Made by a program: the position numbers and the translations under genes
Notes under the pieces: generated by a model
The model's input: only the letters and a program-made list of their open reading frames with translations
Databases searched by the model: none
Told to the model about the DNA's origin: nothing
DNA from: Cyanoderma ruficeps
Lineage: Eukaryota > Chordata > Aves > Passeriformes > Timaliidae
Assembly: GCA_008694505.1 (NCBI GenBank)
Contig: VZDJ01000843.1
Coordinates: 372,001-436,000 of the forward strand
Reading direction: 5' to 3'
DNA length: 64,000 bases
In this document: piece by piece, positions 14,080-26,506 of the stretch
Layout: each line of letters begins with the position of its first letter
Position numbering within the stretch: the first letter of the stretch is position 1

Positions 14080-14625
14080 TGTCCTGGGTTGTAGCACAGG
14101 ATGTGCAAAAGTATTCTATCACCATCTTCATGAACTGTTGAATCCAATTGTTGGAGCAGTGTTTCCCAGACCCCTCCCCCTGGGCTATCTTCTGTTAATG
14201 GCCCATCAGATGCCTTGCTGGATGACTCATAGATAACTGCCTCCGGGAGTGATCTCTCTCTAATGGGCCATCAAGGACCCCTGTATGACTCATCATCCCA
14301 CTGTGAGATGCTCCACCCAGGGGGAGGAACCAAGCATTCTCACCTGGATATAATCTGGGATTTGGGGACAGTACAGGGAGCCCTTACCCACTGGATTCCC
14401 AGAGGACCAGAGCTACGAGACCTTTCTACGGGACCACTGCTTCAGGAAGACCACCTCATCTGGACTGCTTCCATCACCCTGCTCAGGTAGACTTCTGACT
14501 CTGTCAGTGGTCTTTTGTATTCTTGCATTTATTTTATTTTATTCTACTTCTCTTTTCCTTCCTTTTTATTAAATTGCATTTTCTGACTTGAAGCCTCTCA
14601 CTTATTTTGTTTTCAAACCTCTACA
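14080..14625 (+). mobile_element. Solo LTR, same family as the provirus at 53930-60149 (546 bp)
   Basis: It starts TGTCCTGGGTTGTAG and ends CAAACCTCTACA. The full length aligns with the reverse complement of the proviral LTRs at 53930-54472 and 59605-60149. It contains a TATA-like 'ggatataatctg' (14346-14357) and an ATTAAA polyadenylation-type signal (14568-14573). Flanking pentamers acagg (14075-14079) and atggg (14626-14630) match at 3 of 5, with both differences transitions, so a decayed target duplication is possible. The element lies antisense within APC intron 4. Confidence 0.9.
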
Positions 14626-15397
14626 ATGGGTTTCTGAAAACACCTAGTATTTCAGTCAGGTTCATTTTAGGAAATAAGGATGGCTTTAGTGGAAAGAGCT
14701 GCATGGCTCTTACTTGGCATTTCCTTTGTAAATGACTGATAAAGTGCTACAATTCTGTATTATGACCTGAAAGTATGTTCTTCCTATAAATGGGTACCAC
14801 TGTCTTTCAAGAAAAGAAATCCCAGCATTTTGTCAATACAAAACATCTGATGGGAACAACATCTTGAAGATAAGAACATGCATTTTGTTCACTCGATACA
14901 TTTGCTGAGAGAGTTGAGTCACTAGGTAAATGTCTGCTAATAGTAAACAATTGATAAACCAGTTACAGTACTTAATAACCATTTGCAAAAGAGAGAAAGC
15001 AATTTCACCATCATGTTGTTACAGCTTCAGCATTTATCAACAGTAGTGAGGAGATATGAAGGTGGTTAGAATGCTCCACCCTTGCTGTTCAAATGTATTT
15101 CAGTGTCAACCTGCTTACCAAAATAAAAAACCCCTTCAGCCAACAAACAGTAAAAATGAAATGCACATATGACGAAGCAGTAGAAACAGAATGATACTTC
15201 ATTATTTTTTTTATATTTTTCTGCATGTGCATCTAAATAAAATGTAGACTCCTGGTTTCTTACCTGTCAAGGTAAATGACAGGTAAATACACCACTTTTC
15301 AAAACTACATTCATGATATGAATATTAGATGTGTAGTAAACTTCCACATTAAAATTAGAAGTCAATCCATACTGGAGGAACAAACAAATAAATTTAC

Positions 15398-15599
15398 CTC
15401 TCTTTTTCTAGCTCTTCTAAGTAACCAGTGCTTTCTCTGCTTCCATTCATAAAGCCTCTTCTTGGAAATGACCCCATGGGGACAGGACTGCACTCCCCTG
15501 AGCGGCTCGACACGGACCCTTCCCGGCTCCCGTAGGAGCGCACGGACACCTTTGGCCTTAACTTCACCCCAGTGAAGCTGGTGCTTTCCAAATTCAGTT
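15398..15599 (-). CDS. APC: APC exon 4 (residues 74-141)
   Basis: This 202-bp exon has acceptor ccag and donor GTAAAT. It begins ELNLESTSFTGVKLRPKVSV, then carries the highly conserved stretch RSYGSREGSVSSRSGECSPV and ends LEELEKER. This is the Ser/Arg-rich linker between the dimerisation helix and the second coiled-coil region. Substitutions relative to human cluster in the first 20 residues, while the RSYGSREGS to STGYLEELEKE part is nearly unchanged. The start of the exon completes nuclear export signal 1. The exon is GC-richer than the surrounding intron. Confidence 0.98.
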
Positions 15600-16522
15600 C
15601 TGGATAATAAACAGCAAACATTTTTCAGAGCTCAAGGTTCCACAGCACAAAGTTAAAAGATCATTTCTATCTTAATTTCTTATTTCCTGAACAAATTTGT
15701 GGGGTTTTTTAATGAAAACATTTTGCACAGAAATGCAGCAAAAAACCACTGTGAACAGAAACAATGGATATGGTGGACTTGGAGAACAGCAGTTATCTGA
15801 GCAGATGGCCAAACTCCAATCCTGGCAATCAGAACAGTGTCCCCACAAAAGCCTGCCTGCCTTCTTCCCAGAGAACTTAAGAAATGGGCAGAGTTTTGCA
15901 TAAACATCATGTGAATTACCTTGTGGCCCACTTTCTAACAATTTCTTTTCCAGAGATCCTGCAAATGCCTCACTATCATGTAACAGATGACTCTGTTCAT
16001 CACAGGGCTCTTAAACAGAGACGTTCCTATGAAATTTCTAGGTCAGTGCTGGGGATAATGGATGTATACAGGGCGTTAGTGATCTGGGCTTGCTGGCACT
16101 TCCCATACAATGGGATGACACAGATTCCAGCATGAGCTATAGGGAAGGGGCTATCAATCTGCAGCATGACAGAAACAATTCCAATAATATGACATAGAAA
16201 AGGCAGAACATACAAACAAGTTTAGAAAATTGGTGAAACTACACCAACATTAACTTATAGGGACCTTTTTTCTGAAGAAAGAAATGTGTGTTAAATCAAA
16301 AGCAATTCATATGAAATCCTAGAGTAAGAGTAACAAAAGCATAAATGGAGAAGATTTTTTTTTTTGGAGAATGTGTCTTAAAATGTTTAGCAAAAATCTT
16401 TAGGCACTAAGACTATGCCTAATCATTAAGGTCAGGACTGGAAAGAAAATACAAACAACTCTGAAAAATTTATTCCAAATCAAAAAGAAAGGAACCTATT
16501 TAAAAAATAATTCCATATTTAC
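15600..16522 (-). other. APC intron 3
   Basis: A 0.9-kb intron between exons 3 and 4. The + strand holds overlapping open frames at 15672-16135, but none resembles a protein I know. No repeats were recognised. Confidence 0.9.
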
Positions 16523-16607
16523 CTTTAAGTCGTTCCAGTAAGTCAATTTGTCCAGAAGATGCTATTGCCTCATCTTCAATACTTCCTTGTAGCTGTTTCA
16601 GTACTTC
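16523..16607 (-). CDS. APC: APC exon 3 (residues 46-74)
   Basis: This 85-bp exon has acceptor ttatag and donor GTAAAT. It reads EVLKQLQGSIEDEAIASSGQ and then IDLLERLK, ending one base into codon 74. It completes the dimerisation coiled coil. It also encodes the first eight residues (LLERLKEL, the last two completed by exon 4) of nuclear export signal 1, LLERLKELNL at residues 68-77, so the signal is split by the exon 3/4 junction. Ile replaces the human Met at residue 60. The exon is too short and out of frame to appear as an isolated open frame. Confidence 0.97.
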
Positions 16608-17888
16608 CTATAAGAAATTAATCCTAATTCAGAAATTCTTACAATAATAACCCACAACATAAATACATCCTATCTTACCCTAAAGCGCACACTCATGCAA
16701 CAGCTGCTGAGACACTGATGTAAATTATATTTCACCTGAGAAGTGATCAAGTGTCATAATTTTCATTGCCATCAGATATATTCCACAATGATTCCCCCAG
16801 CAGTGTCATGATATAAAGTGTATCCTGCATAAACCTATCTGGCCATTCAATCTATTGGATTATTTTAAATTCTCAAAGTGAATACCAGTTATTTTGAATT
16901 AAGAGATGGAGAAATGTAAGCACAGAGAAATCAGTCAGTCTTGTAAAAATAAATTTTGGCAATGCAAGTAACAGAAAAGTATGTCGACTAGAAGTAATCC
17001 CTAGGATTTGTTTTCTTTGAGGCTTTAGAACCACTGGAAACAAGCAAGAACCACCATGTTATTCTTACTACAAATGCTACCATTACCATGCCTGGGAGCA
17101 AAAGATTCAGGTTTCCTTCACGGCATCTATAATTTGTATTATTACTACTTCTATTCAACCACCACCAGGCCCACCAGAAAGAGATGCAGACTGCTTCATG
17201 CAGCTGAAGCTTCAAACCCAAGAATACTGCCCTGTGCTATTGAAACTATGAATGATAAAATTATACAGCTGAGGGAAGATAGTTCTGATGCACAAAAAAA
17301 AATCATAGCAAACAATGATTATTACATTAAAGAGGGCCGTAAGCCCCCAGGTCCCAAATGCTCGTTGGCCTAAATGCAGGTAAAAAATTAAATGGAAGTT
17401 AGTGAAAGACTTAAATATCATCATGACACATGCATCAATAGCAAGAACAAATAAAAAATACTAGCTACAAGGAAAAAAGCATTTACTGGAACTTAAAGTA
17501 TCATTTTTCATACTGTGCCACAGAAAGTATTTTTAGAAGCAGCAAGTCAGGAGATGAAAGCAATTCTGAATAATGGAAGACATTCTGTAATTTTCTTTTC
17601 CTACATAGACTCTGCACACAGAATTGCACTTCTGTTCAGATCTGAAAGCTAATGAATTCTAGACAATTTACAAATATGTCCATACCAAAGTTTTGCTCTT
17701 TGAAGAGTCAAGCATACCTTACTATCAATATTGGTGGGTTTTGAAGCTCACACAGAAAGACACAGTAGCTTTTAAACGAATTTCTCTCTTTTCAAGAGAA
17801 AAAAGCCCTGACATTTACAAAAAGTCAAGATTTTCTTTATCTAGTGCAGTGATGAGCTCTTCTGTATTCAAAGTGGTGTTACTTGTAA

Positions 17889-17938
17889 CAACAAAACACA
17901 AACAAAAACAAACAAACAAACAAAAAAAAGACTCCAGT
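17889..17938. repeat. (CAAA)n microsatellite
   Basis: An A-rich tract of CAAA units, with perfect units near 17905-17926. An ambiguous base N at 17959 follows 20 bases later, probably a consensus or assembly uncertainty. Confidence 0.8.
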
Positions 17939-17958
17939 GAAAAGCACCCTAGAAGTTT

Positions 17959-17959
17959 N
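17959..17959. other. Single ambiguous base (N)
   Basis: An isolated N within otherwise continuous intron sequence, close to a (CAAA)n tract. Confidence 0.95.
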
Positions 17960-20900
17960 GGGGAAATAATCTCAAGCCTTAGACTCACACCAAATGGTAC
18001 TGCAGCCCAGTTGCTGCAGCCTCTGCCATGCTGCTCTGGGAAGAATAATTCTGGAGTACAGACACCAGAATTTTCCAGTTAACTGATGGAGTTACGGTGT
18101 CTTTGTTTGGGCCAGTTTGATGCCAGACTTCCATCCTCACACACCACTGTACCTGGATTCCCATTGTAGGTATCTTGGAGAATGAACCAAATTCCTCCTC
18201 GACGAAGCCAAGCCAGCAAGACTCCTAATGGGCATTCACTCCATGGAACCAGGCTGAAGCTGGTCCAAAGACAAAATACCCTGAAATATACATTGTATGT
18301 GTGCTGGATCCTTAACACAATTCACCTACAGACCTGGTCTTACTGTACTGCCTGTTAATGTCAGCTTTGCCTTTAGAATCAAGCTTGAGGTGATAAAATC
18401 TGTACTCTTGGAAAGACATCTTCCCTGTGCTTGTACTTTTAAGTATGTTCAAGGGCACCCCCATCAGCCATATGGCCCAGCCATCTCTACACATAACATC
18501 TGCCCTGCCAGCAAAGGCAGACAAACAACTGATGTGGTGTTTCTCAAAGAAGGGCTCCTTGAACTTATGCAAGGACAGATCTGCAGACAGCAGTTTTAGC
18601 TTGAAGTCTAAAAGGGCAGTGAGGATATGTGGAGTGGTCTTTAGAGAGCTTTGCAGTCTTACTGGAAACATGTCAACTCAGATAAATATAGAAGTAACTA
18701 ATGAATCACTTTTCTTTGAAAACAGCACTGTTTTACAAGGAAAAAAACCAAAATCCCCCCTCTCCTTCCACTCCCTTTTTAGAAGCCTCTCGCTCACATG
18801 TGCGGCACATCTGCTGTTTCAGCATGTTCAGGATACTGCCCTATGTAATGAATGTTCTTGCTCTAAGAGCCAATATCAGAAGCTAACTGGAACTACTATC
18901 AGCTTTTTCTGCCCTACCAAATTCCATGACTGAGGTGTCCAGGCAGCAAGGGTCTGCTCTTTCTAAATACTGGCAACATTTACACATTAGCACACTGGAT
19001 CATCTTGCTCAAATTTTCTGTTTCAATTCATTACTTTAAGTTTGAACTTTTAGTTTTTGTATCATCCCCTTTTTCCTCCAACAGCACATGCATTTTGCTT
19101 AAGTTAGCTTTCCTCTATTTTTCTACATTTCTTTTCTACAGTGCCATTGCAAAGGTAACAATGCCATTATGAAGCTGTGACACAATTTCAAACTCCATCA
19201 CAGTACACTTCAAAATCTAAGCTGACAATTCAATAGGCAGTTAAATAAAGGAGACAAAGGTCAGAGAAGGAGATGCAGCCCCTGAGCTAGGGTACTGGTG
19301 GAAAATGAGGCCGTGTGCTAAAATAACAAGTTTGGGAATTTGCAATTTTACTTGAATAAGGAACAGAGAAATTTTCTGCAATAATCCTTCTGGAGGAAAC
19401 ATGGCAAGTTATCTGTTACTGTGCTAATGAAAATTTTTATTTATTCCCTATTTATAATCTAGGATTCAACACTAATGCTGTTCACATGCATACAGTACTT
19501 TAAATTAGTACTTTTCCATGATAATTTCATATTAAATTTGATATCATCTTTGTCAAAGCATAAAATAGTCTCCAAGGGTTAGTATCTGTTTAGTTATACA
19601 AATCTCAGTAAGTATTTTAGTTGTGGTTTACAGCATTATTCTAAGTAAATTCTTTACTGACTTAGGAATGGCTTACTGAAAAAATACACAAATATAAGTC
19701 TGTAAGAAAAGGTTGCAAGGTTTCTTCTGCTCTTTTAAAAAATGCAAATCAAATTATTTTAATGGTCACTTAAGTATAACCTAGTTTATCTTGTCCTGTG
19801 CAAAAGTACAAAAGAATCTTTGGAAATAGAGCAGTCCTTATGACTCATCATCATTTAAAAGGATTTCTGTCTTCACAGTCTCTGGACTGTGAAGTACTGA
19901 AACAGTGTCTATTTTTTGTCTGGTTGGTTGGGTTTTTTTGTTTGGACTTTATAAATATAATCCTGACATAAAACCTACTTTATAAATAGTTAAATAAAAG
20001 AGATAAAACTGTCAGCATGTAACTGCACAATTATGGTAAATAAAAGCACCTTAAGTAACAACACATGCACCTGGCTAAGTGGTAAGGGTTGTTGTAAATA
20101 AAATGGTGTAAGAGCTGTGAATTTACTCTAGCTGCTAATAAGGAAAGGAATCACAAAGAAATAATGCTTACAATGGCAGAGTTAAAATACCAAGGAGATA
20201 AGACTTAAAGCATATTCAATTTTTGGGAATGTATGTATAAATATTAATACTTAGGAACATTTCAAAATATGGTATATGTAAAAAAGACATTTTGATGACA
20301 ATTCAGGTATGTTTGGTCTTCTGTAAACACTATTCTTTCCCCACCGCCTTTTAAACATTAATATTTATTACATGTATTCACTTTTGTCATAGCTATGTGT
20401 ATTCAGTGAAGGCCAAAATATATGAAAATCATAATGAAAATGAAATATATGAAATGCCTGGACAGAGCACACCAGACATACTCACAGACCAGTTATGTTG
20501 GTTACCACTGTATTTACAACATCTGAGTATAAAACCAGGTTTAACTGCACAAACACAGAAAGCGTTCACAATTTCAAAGAACAATCCAACATCTGTTAGA
20601 AGCATACAGGATGGGAATATGCATATTGAATGAATAAGAAATCATGATTAACCAAATCAGCATTATTATAAAATTACAGTATTTCTGACAGTATTGGTAC
20701 TCATGTTTTTAACCTGGTATGGTGAAAATGTAACATAAAATTTCTAAAAGTAATTTTTAACCTCCAGTGGACCTGAATGTTGTTTCAACTACGATTTAGA
20801 AGCGCAAAAAAAAGGTAACATATACTGAAAGAACATCACTCAAATTCCACAAAACCATTACGTGTCAGAACCCTCTGGGGTGGGGAGGGATGACAGACAT

Positions 20901-21078
20901 CAGAATATATGTTTTTTTAGAGAAAGCAGAAACTTAAGTTCAAGGTCTTACATGACCTGTCATAACTACATGAACTTGACAGTGCATTAATTCTGTCATA
21001 CATGGTACAACATTCACTGAGGGGCTGAGGGAGTGCTTCAGAAGCCTGCAGAGCTTACCAAAAACAGCGACTAGACAG

Positions 21079-21460
21079 TGTTAGAGGAATAAAATAGGTA
21101 TTTATTAAAAGGCATTCCAAAGGCAGTGCAAGAGCCTGGCCATGGCTCCACCCAAGATGGATGATGGGTCACGAGTCTTCTCATTTTTTAAGTTTTGGTC
21201 CATTTACATATTGGGGTTAATTTAATTGTTCAATTACAGCTTCAGGTTATGAAGTCCCATCCTCCCAGATTGCTCTTCTCAATTTGCTGTTGCTTATTCT
21301 TTTTGGCCGTGAGGCTGTAACAGTTGCCCTTGGTTCTCAGGCAGGAAAAGGATTGTTTTGTCTAACTAAGCTGTGAAGAGAACTTGCTAACACCTTATAT
21401 GAAGTTATATACTAATGCAGTAAAGAATCTGGAAAATACGAAAGCTAAAACTTAAGGCAT
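21079..21460 (-). mobile_element. Avian LTR remnant, sense to APC
   Basis: From TG at 21079 (tgttagaggaataaaatagg) the + strand reads 'tatttattaaaagg', 'gcaagagcctggcca', 'cacccaagatgga' and 'cttcaggttatgaagtccca'. I recognise this as the reverse complement of a common songbird LTR. The 'tttatt' at about 21103-21108 would be the AATAAA signal on the minus strand. The right boundary is uncertain and may extend to about 21660. No target duplication was identified. Confidence 0.55.
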
Positions 21461-22021
21461 TATTTGGAAGGAGCTCTTTGCTCCTACACACTTTGGTGAA
21501 TTATGCTGCTGCTTAATCGAGCTTGGTGGGAGCCCTTCTAATTGCCCCAAGTGCCAAGCACTGCTCTGGCTGCTCAACCCTGTAACCTGGTCAAAATGAC
21601 AACACCACCAATGACAGCACTGCTGACTGAGGCGGAACACTAGGGCAACTCAACTTTCAACCTTGCAGAAAGAGAAGAGCATTTCTTATGTGAAATGATG
21701 TTGTTCAGTTTAATTTCCAACAATGTCATTTTCTAAAAAGAAAATATTCACCTGGTGCCACCATACTCAGGAGCTGTCACTTGCTGTAACCACTTACCGA
21801 AGATAGTACCAAGTTTTTAGTACAAGCACACTGTCAGGTCAACTAAAGTTATGTGATTTTATGCTCAGAAAGAGGGCTGTCTAAAGTAATGGCATTAGCT
21901 ATATATATCATCAGCTCAATTTCACCAAAATTCTAAAAAGAAAAGTAAACAAATATTTCCAGCCAATTTGGATCCTGGGAGAAACTTTAGAATTGCAAAG
22001 ATCTAAAAAAATTACTTATTG

Positions 22022-22050
22022 TAAAATCATAAAAATACACACACCCCCGC
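22022..22050. repeat. A/C-rich simple sequence
   Basis: A short A-rich run followed by cacacacccccgc. It is minor low-complexity sequence with no other signal. Confidence 0.4.
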
Positions 22051-24911
22051 AACAATATAATGCCACTGCTGCTTCTCTGCAGATTAAATAAATTCACTGA
22101 TATTTTATATATCTGTTTTGTAGGATGCTAAATGACTTTTATAACTACATTCTTAGTTCATGTGAGCTGAAGAAGATGCCTGACTGCATTAGTTCATAGT
22201 CACTGCATTCCCAGAAGTTCCCAGAATTCACCACTTGATACAATTTGTAAGAATCCATTCAGCTTATGACCGTTTCTTCCATTAACACATTAGATTTATC
22301 GAATGATCACTACACATCACGATTTTCAAAATTATTTGTATTTTGGAGGATTTAACCATTGTGCTATCTCCTGCATTATCTGCCATGCTATCAGTGTTTT
22401 ATTCCCTGTGTCATTATTCTGATGTGACAATCTACTTCATGTGCCTTCAGAACAACATTACGTTTTCCCTCCTGAAAGGCTCAAGTGCATGGGGCACCAA
22501 AAACCACAAAACAAAATCATTCTGCAGATGCTAAATCCAACTAAGAGCAAGTGAAATAATTTGAGAATGAAAATGCAGGTTCACATTAAAGGCGGGGTGT
22601 GTGTGTGTCAAAATAACATACAATGTTTCCTGTGACTACTGTTTTCTCTTACAAGACTTCAAAGGTTTAAGTGTTTATATGCTGGGTAAGGAGGTGTTGA
22701 AATTAAATGAAAACCAGGCAGATATTAAAAGGAAAATACTGGGTGAATTCACACAGCTCAAGTTACAGAAGCTGAGAATTTAGCACCTATTTCACAAATA
22801 TTAACATAGGCAAGGAATGCTACTGCTGAATCAATCAATTTCTCCCTATTTGTTCGTTGCAAACAACGCATTTGCTAAAAAAAAAAGAAATAATTTCACT
22901 CTCAGACAAGATCAGTTATTATCATGTACAGTAAGGCTGTTCATACAGGCAGTTAAATATAGCAAATATGAAAAAATCAGAAAGCTAGCATGGCTACTCA
23001 AAGAACAAAACTAGATTACACCATATTCTGTCCATTTTTATCACACTTGTTGTCCAGAATGGGATAAATCCAAATCCAAAGGAAGCTCCACCTGCTGTAC
23101 AAGTGCCTGTGTAGCCAGCCCTTTGGAGAGCACCTGATTTTTACAGTGTCAGATACTCTGCTACTCTTATGTTTCCAATGTTCTCCCTTAATAAGCAGGT
23201 AAAATGTTAAATTTCTACATCTAGCTGCTTCACAGCTAACATACTAATTTTTTTAAATCTGTGTTATTTCAGAATACAAAACATGATTCGGTTACCCTGA
23301 AAGCAAAATATTTTCTTAGTTTATATAGAATACAACTGGATTTTGAGCACTGTCTGTTCAGTGCAGTCTGAGTTGTGTATCTCACAATTCTCACTTAATT
23401 CTCCCCTACTAGCTTGGCTGTCCAAAGACAATGTTTCTGATGGGGACTGCAGTGGTACAAGTTTAGCTAAGAAATCCAGCAGACAGAAGAAGATAGTTTA
23501 CTTTTAACAATGTGAAAAAAAGCATTTTCTACTAGAAAATGTTCAATTCTTCCTGTAGACTCAATTTCTATAAAGGATTAACTTTTAAAAGAAATACTTC
23601 ACTCATTATGCAACACTATATGCCTGAAAATATGGATTTAAAAACTTCCCTTACAGAAGTAAATTAGAAAAAACCACTATGTTATACAAGCATGTATTTT
23701 CATCCATCCTCGGAGCATTGAGCACAGTCACTATGGAAAGTTTTTTTGTAGAACAGGTAAAATTGTATTATAGGATGACGAACCAACTGGCAAATCAGGA
23801 TGGCATTATCTGCCTAAAACCTGCCATTTCCTTAATATTTCAATCTGCAAACCTAAATAACATGCCTTTCTTTGTTTTTTGGGGAGGTTGTTGTTTGTTT
23901 CGGGTTTTTTTAAGTCTAAAAATGAGAAAGGGTAAAAATACACTAGATTGTGTGAATTATTAAACTACATTTTTTTGTAGTTCACCTCAAACACAAAGTT
24001 TGTTATTGCTACAAGCAAAGAACAGATCTGGTGGTCAAATTCACTGCAACTGATACAAACATGAATTGCACATAAATATTATTAATTTATGCTTTTAATT
24101 TATTGATTCCCTCACACAGCTTCCTTCTCAAAAGCAGGAAACTTACTACACAAACTCCTCACTTGTAACTGCATCTTTAGCTGCTCTTCAAAGCACTTCC
24201 AAACGCTTCTGCATTTCCCTTTATTGATGGCTGGAATTTATGTTCCTTCTTAATGCTCTTCAAAAGGGAACAACAAAATCCATTTTGAAGTATCAGAGAA
24301 ACCAAGACAAAGCACCTCCTGTGTGCCAGACAGTGCATGGATCAAAACATGCTTTAAAAGAACTGTAAGTTCAAAGAAAAACAAGCTCTGTTTAGACTGT
24401 CTGAGCCTGCAGTACCACATAAACAACTCTTAAGAGCCAGGAGTACAAAAGTGTTAAAAAACCCCAACCCCTTATCTTGGGCCACATCAGCCAGAATGCT
24501 GAAAAATCAGTCAGAGAAAATGAAGTTGACTCATTAGAATTGGATGGAAGCTGCAAGGAAGCAATGCCAGGATAAGGGCAGATTCAACACAGGCACCACT
24601 CTCTGAGGTACACTCCTTGCACAGCAACGAGAAAATGAAGAGCTTTCTAGAAGGCTCTCATCATTTTGTGACACAAAGGCTAATTGAGGGAAAATTCATG
24701 TTCAACTGCTTCGAGTAGGAAGCAAAAAAAAGTTTCTTTCACTAAAGTCTGTATCCAAGTAAATAGGATTCTTTTCTGAAGAGCTGTAAGCCAGGCATGC
24801 AGAGACAAACTTAGGATGATAGGAAACAAATAAATGCCACAACTGAAGGATGCAGTAGAAGTGGCAACAAGTCTGCAACCTCACAGCAGCATAGTACTGA
24901 CATTACAGAAT

Positions 24912-25330
24912 GATCACAGAATCAGTGAATCACTTAGGCTGGGAAAAATCTTCAAGATCAGCCATTAAACCCACCGCAGGGTTAGTCCTACATGAAACCA
25001 TGTCCCTCAGTGCCACATCTACATGTCCTTTAAATACATCCAGGGATGGTGACTCCACCACTGCATTTAGCAGACTGTTCCTGGGCTTGACAGCTCCTTC
25101 AGTGAAGAATTTTTCAGTAAGATCCAATCTAAACATGCCTGGTAAAACTTGAGGCCATTTCCTTGTGGCCTGTTGCTTGTTACTTGGGAGAAGGGACCTA
25201 CCCCCAACTCACCACAACCTCCTGTCAGGAAGTTGTACAGAGTGAGAAGGCCCCCCATGAGCCTCATTTTCTCCAGGATGAGCCTCCCCAGCTTTCTCAG
25301 TTGTTCCTCATATGATTTGTGCCCTGGACA
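24912..25330 (-). mobile_element. CR1 LINE 3'-end fragment
   Basis: The + strand begins atcacagaatcagtgaatca, then carries 'catccagggatggtgactcc', 'ttttcagtaagatccaatct', 'ttgaggccatttcc' and 'gagcctcattttctccaggat'. These blocks follow the order of the reverse complement of the CR1 3' end. The element is on the minus strand and 5'-truncated. It differs clearly from the copy at 3085, consistent with another CR1 subfamily. Confidence 0.88.
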
Positions 25331-26241
25331 AGAATCAAGAACAGAATTAAGAGCAAACATCATCCTTGACACCAAGACAGACCAAACATCTTTCCAAACC
25401 GATCTCCTTCCCCTCCAACAGCAGGAACCTACTGAGGATACATGAACAAAACCTATTGTTAATTTCTCTCATATGTCTCTCCCCAGATTCCCTCTAGCCT
25501 TGACTTGCAAGCTTCCTGAAACCACATCTCCAGTGATTCTACCTCTCATGGCAAACACATGATACAAAACAAGCTTTATTTTGTTTGTTTTCTACTGGCT
25601 ATCTAACAATGTTATTTGATGCCCTTAGATCTAGTATTTAGGAAAACTATTAATTCTCTAATAACTCTCCTCATGACACTTAAGATCCTTTATTAGAGCT
25701 CAACAATCTTCTTCCCATCATGTCCCTCTCCTTTTCCTGTGTTTTTGCCTGAAAAGCCACATTTTATTCAATCATGTCACTTAAGGAAGATTGTCAGATC
25801 ACTTGATTCTTCTGGCACCAAATGATGAATTCTACTAGGTCGTTCCTGAGGAGGTTCATCAGAACAGAACATAATACTCATCTTCTGGATCAGCATGTAT
25901 TCATCCTGACACAACTATAACTGTTCTGTTTCCCTCTTTATGCCCAGTAATTCCCAGTATCAGACCAACTTTGTGGATTCAAACTAAGCACTAACCTGAC
26001 ACTACATGGAAAAGCCATTTTATTTTTCAGGTACTTAAAAGTATCTCCAACACCTCTTCCTATGCTGTTGCCATATTAATTCAGTCCTCATGGTGTATAT
26101 AGAGTTGAGGCCCTTTTCTAGAAGCCATGATTCTTCTACGCTTTTGATCACAGAATTGTATTTGCCATGCATTCAATTCACTCACTCAATACCACAAGAT
26201 TCTTTTGCTACTGTTCATACTCCTGTGTTCACTTTTACCAC

Positions 26242-26505
26242 TGTCCTGGGTTGTAGCATAGGATGTGCAAAAGTATTCTATCACCATCTTCATGAACTGC
26301 TGAATCCAATTGTTGGAGCAGTGTTTCCCAGACCCCCTCCCCCTGGACTATCTTCTGTTACTGGCCCATCAGATGCCTTGCTGTATGATTCATAGATAAC
26401 TGCCTCCAGAGTGATCTCTCTCTAATGGGCCATCAAGGACCCCTGTATGACTCATCATCCCACTGTGAGATGCTCCACCCAGGGGGAGGAACCAAGCATT
26501 CTCAC
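26242..26505 (+). mobile_element. LTR of the proviral family, cut off at an N
   Basis: It starts TGTCCTGGGTTGTAGCATAG, very close to the LTR at 14080, and follows that LTR for 264 bases to 'aagcattctcac'. The next base is N (26506), followed by unrelated sequence. The second half of the LTR, containing the TATA-like box, R and U5, is absent. The preceding pentamer is accac (26237-26241) and no matching copy is seen after the N. The break is more likely an assembly collapse than biology. Confidence 0.85.
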
Positions 26506-26506
26506 N
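26506..26506. other. Single N at an LTR break (probable assembly join)
   Basis: This N falls exactly where LTR homology ends in mid-element. It is best read as a compressed gap. Confidence 0.8.

Larger units (their letters stand above)
9202..15397 (-). other. APC intron 4
   Basis: About 6.2 kb of AT-rich sequence between exons 4 and 5. It contains a short LTR remnant (from 12643) and a complete solo LTR (14080-14625), listed separately. Open frames such as 11646-11975 show no recognisable domain and are taken as chance. Confidence 0.88.

Noticed and set aside
18427..18933. 168-codon frame on the + strand in APC intron 2
   Set aside because: A 119-codon frame overlaps it on the other strand. 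The product has no domain, and no splice or promoter context is present.
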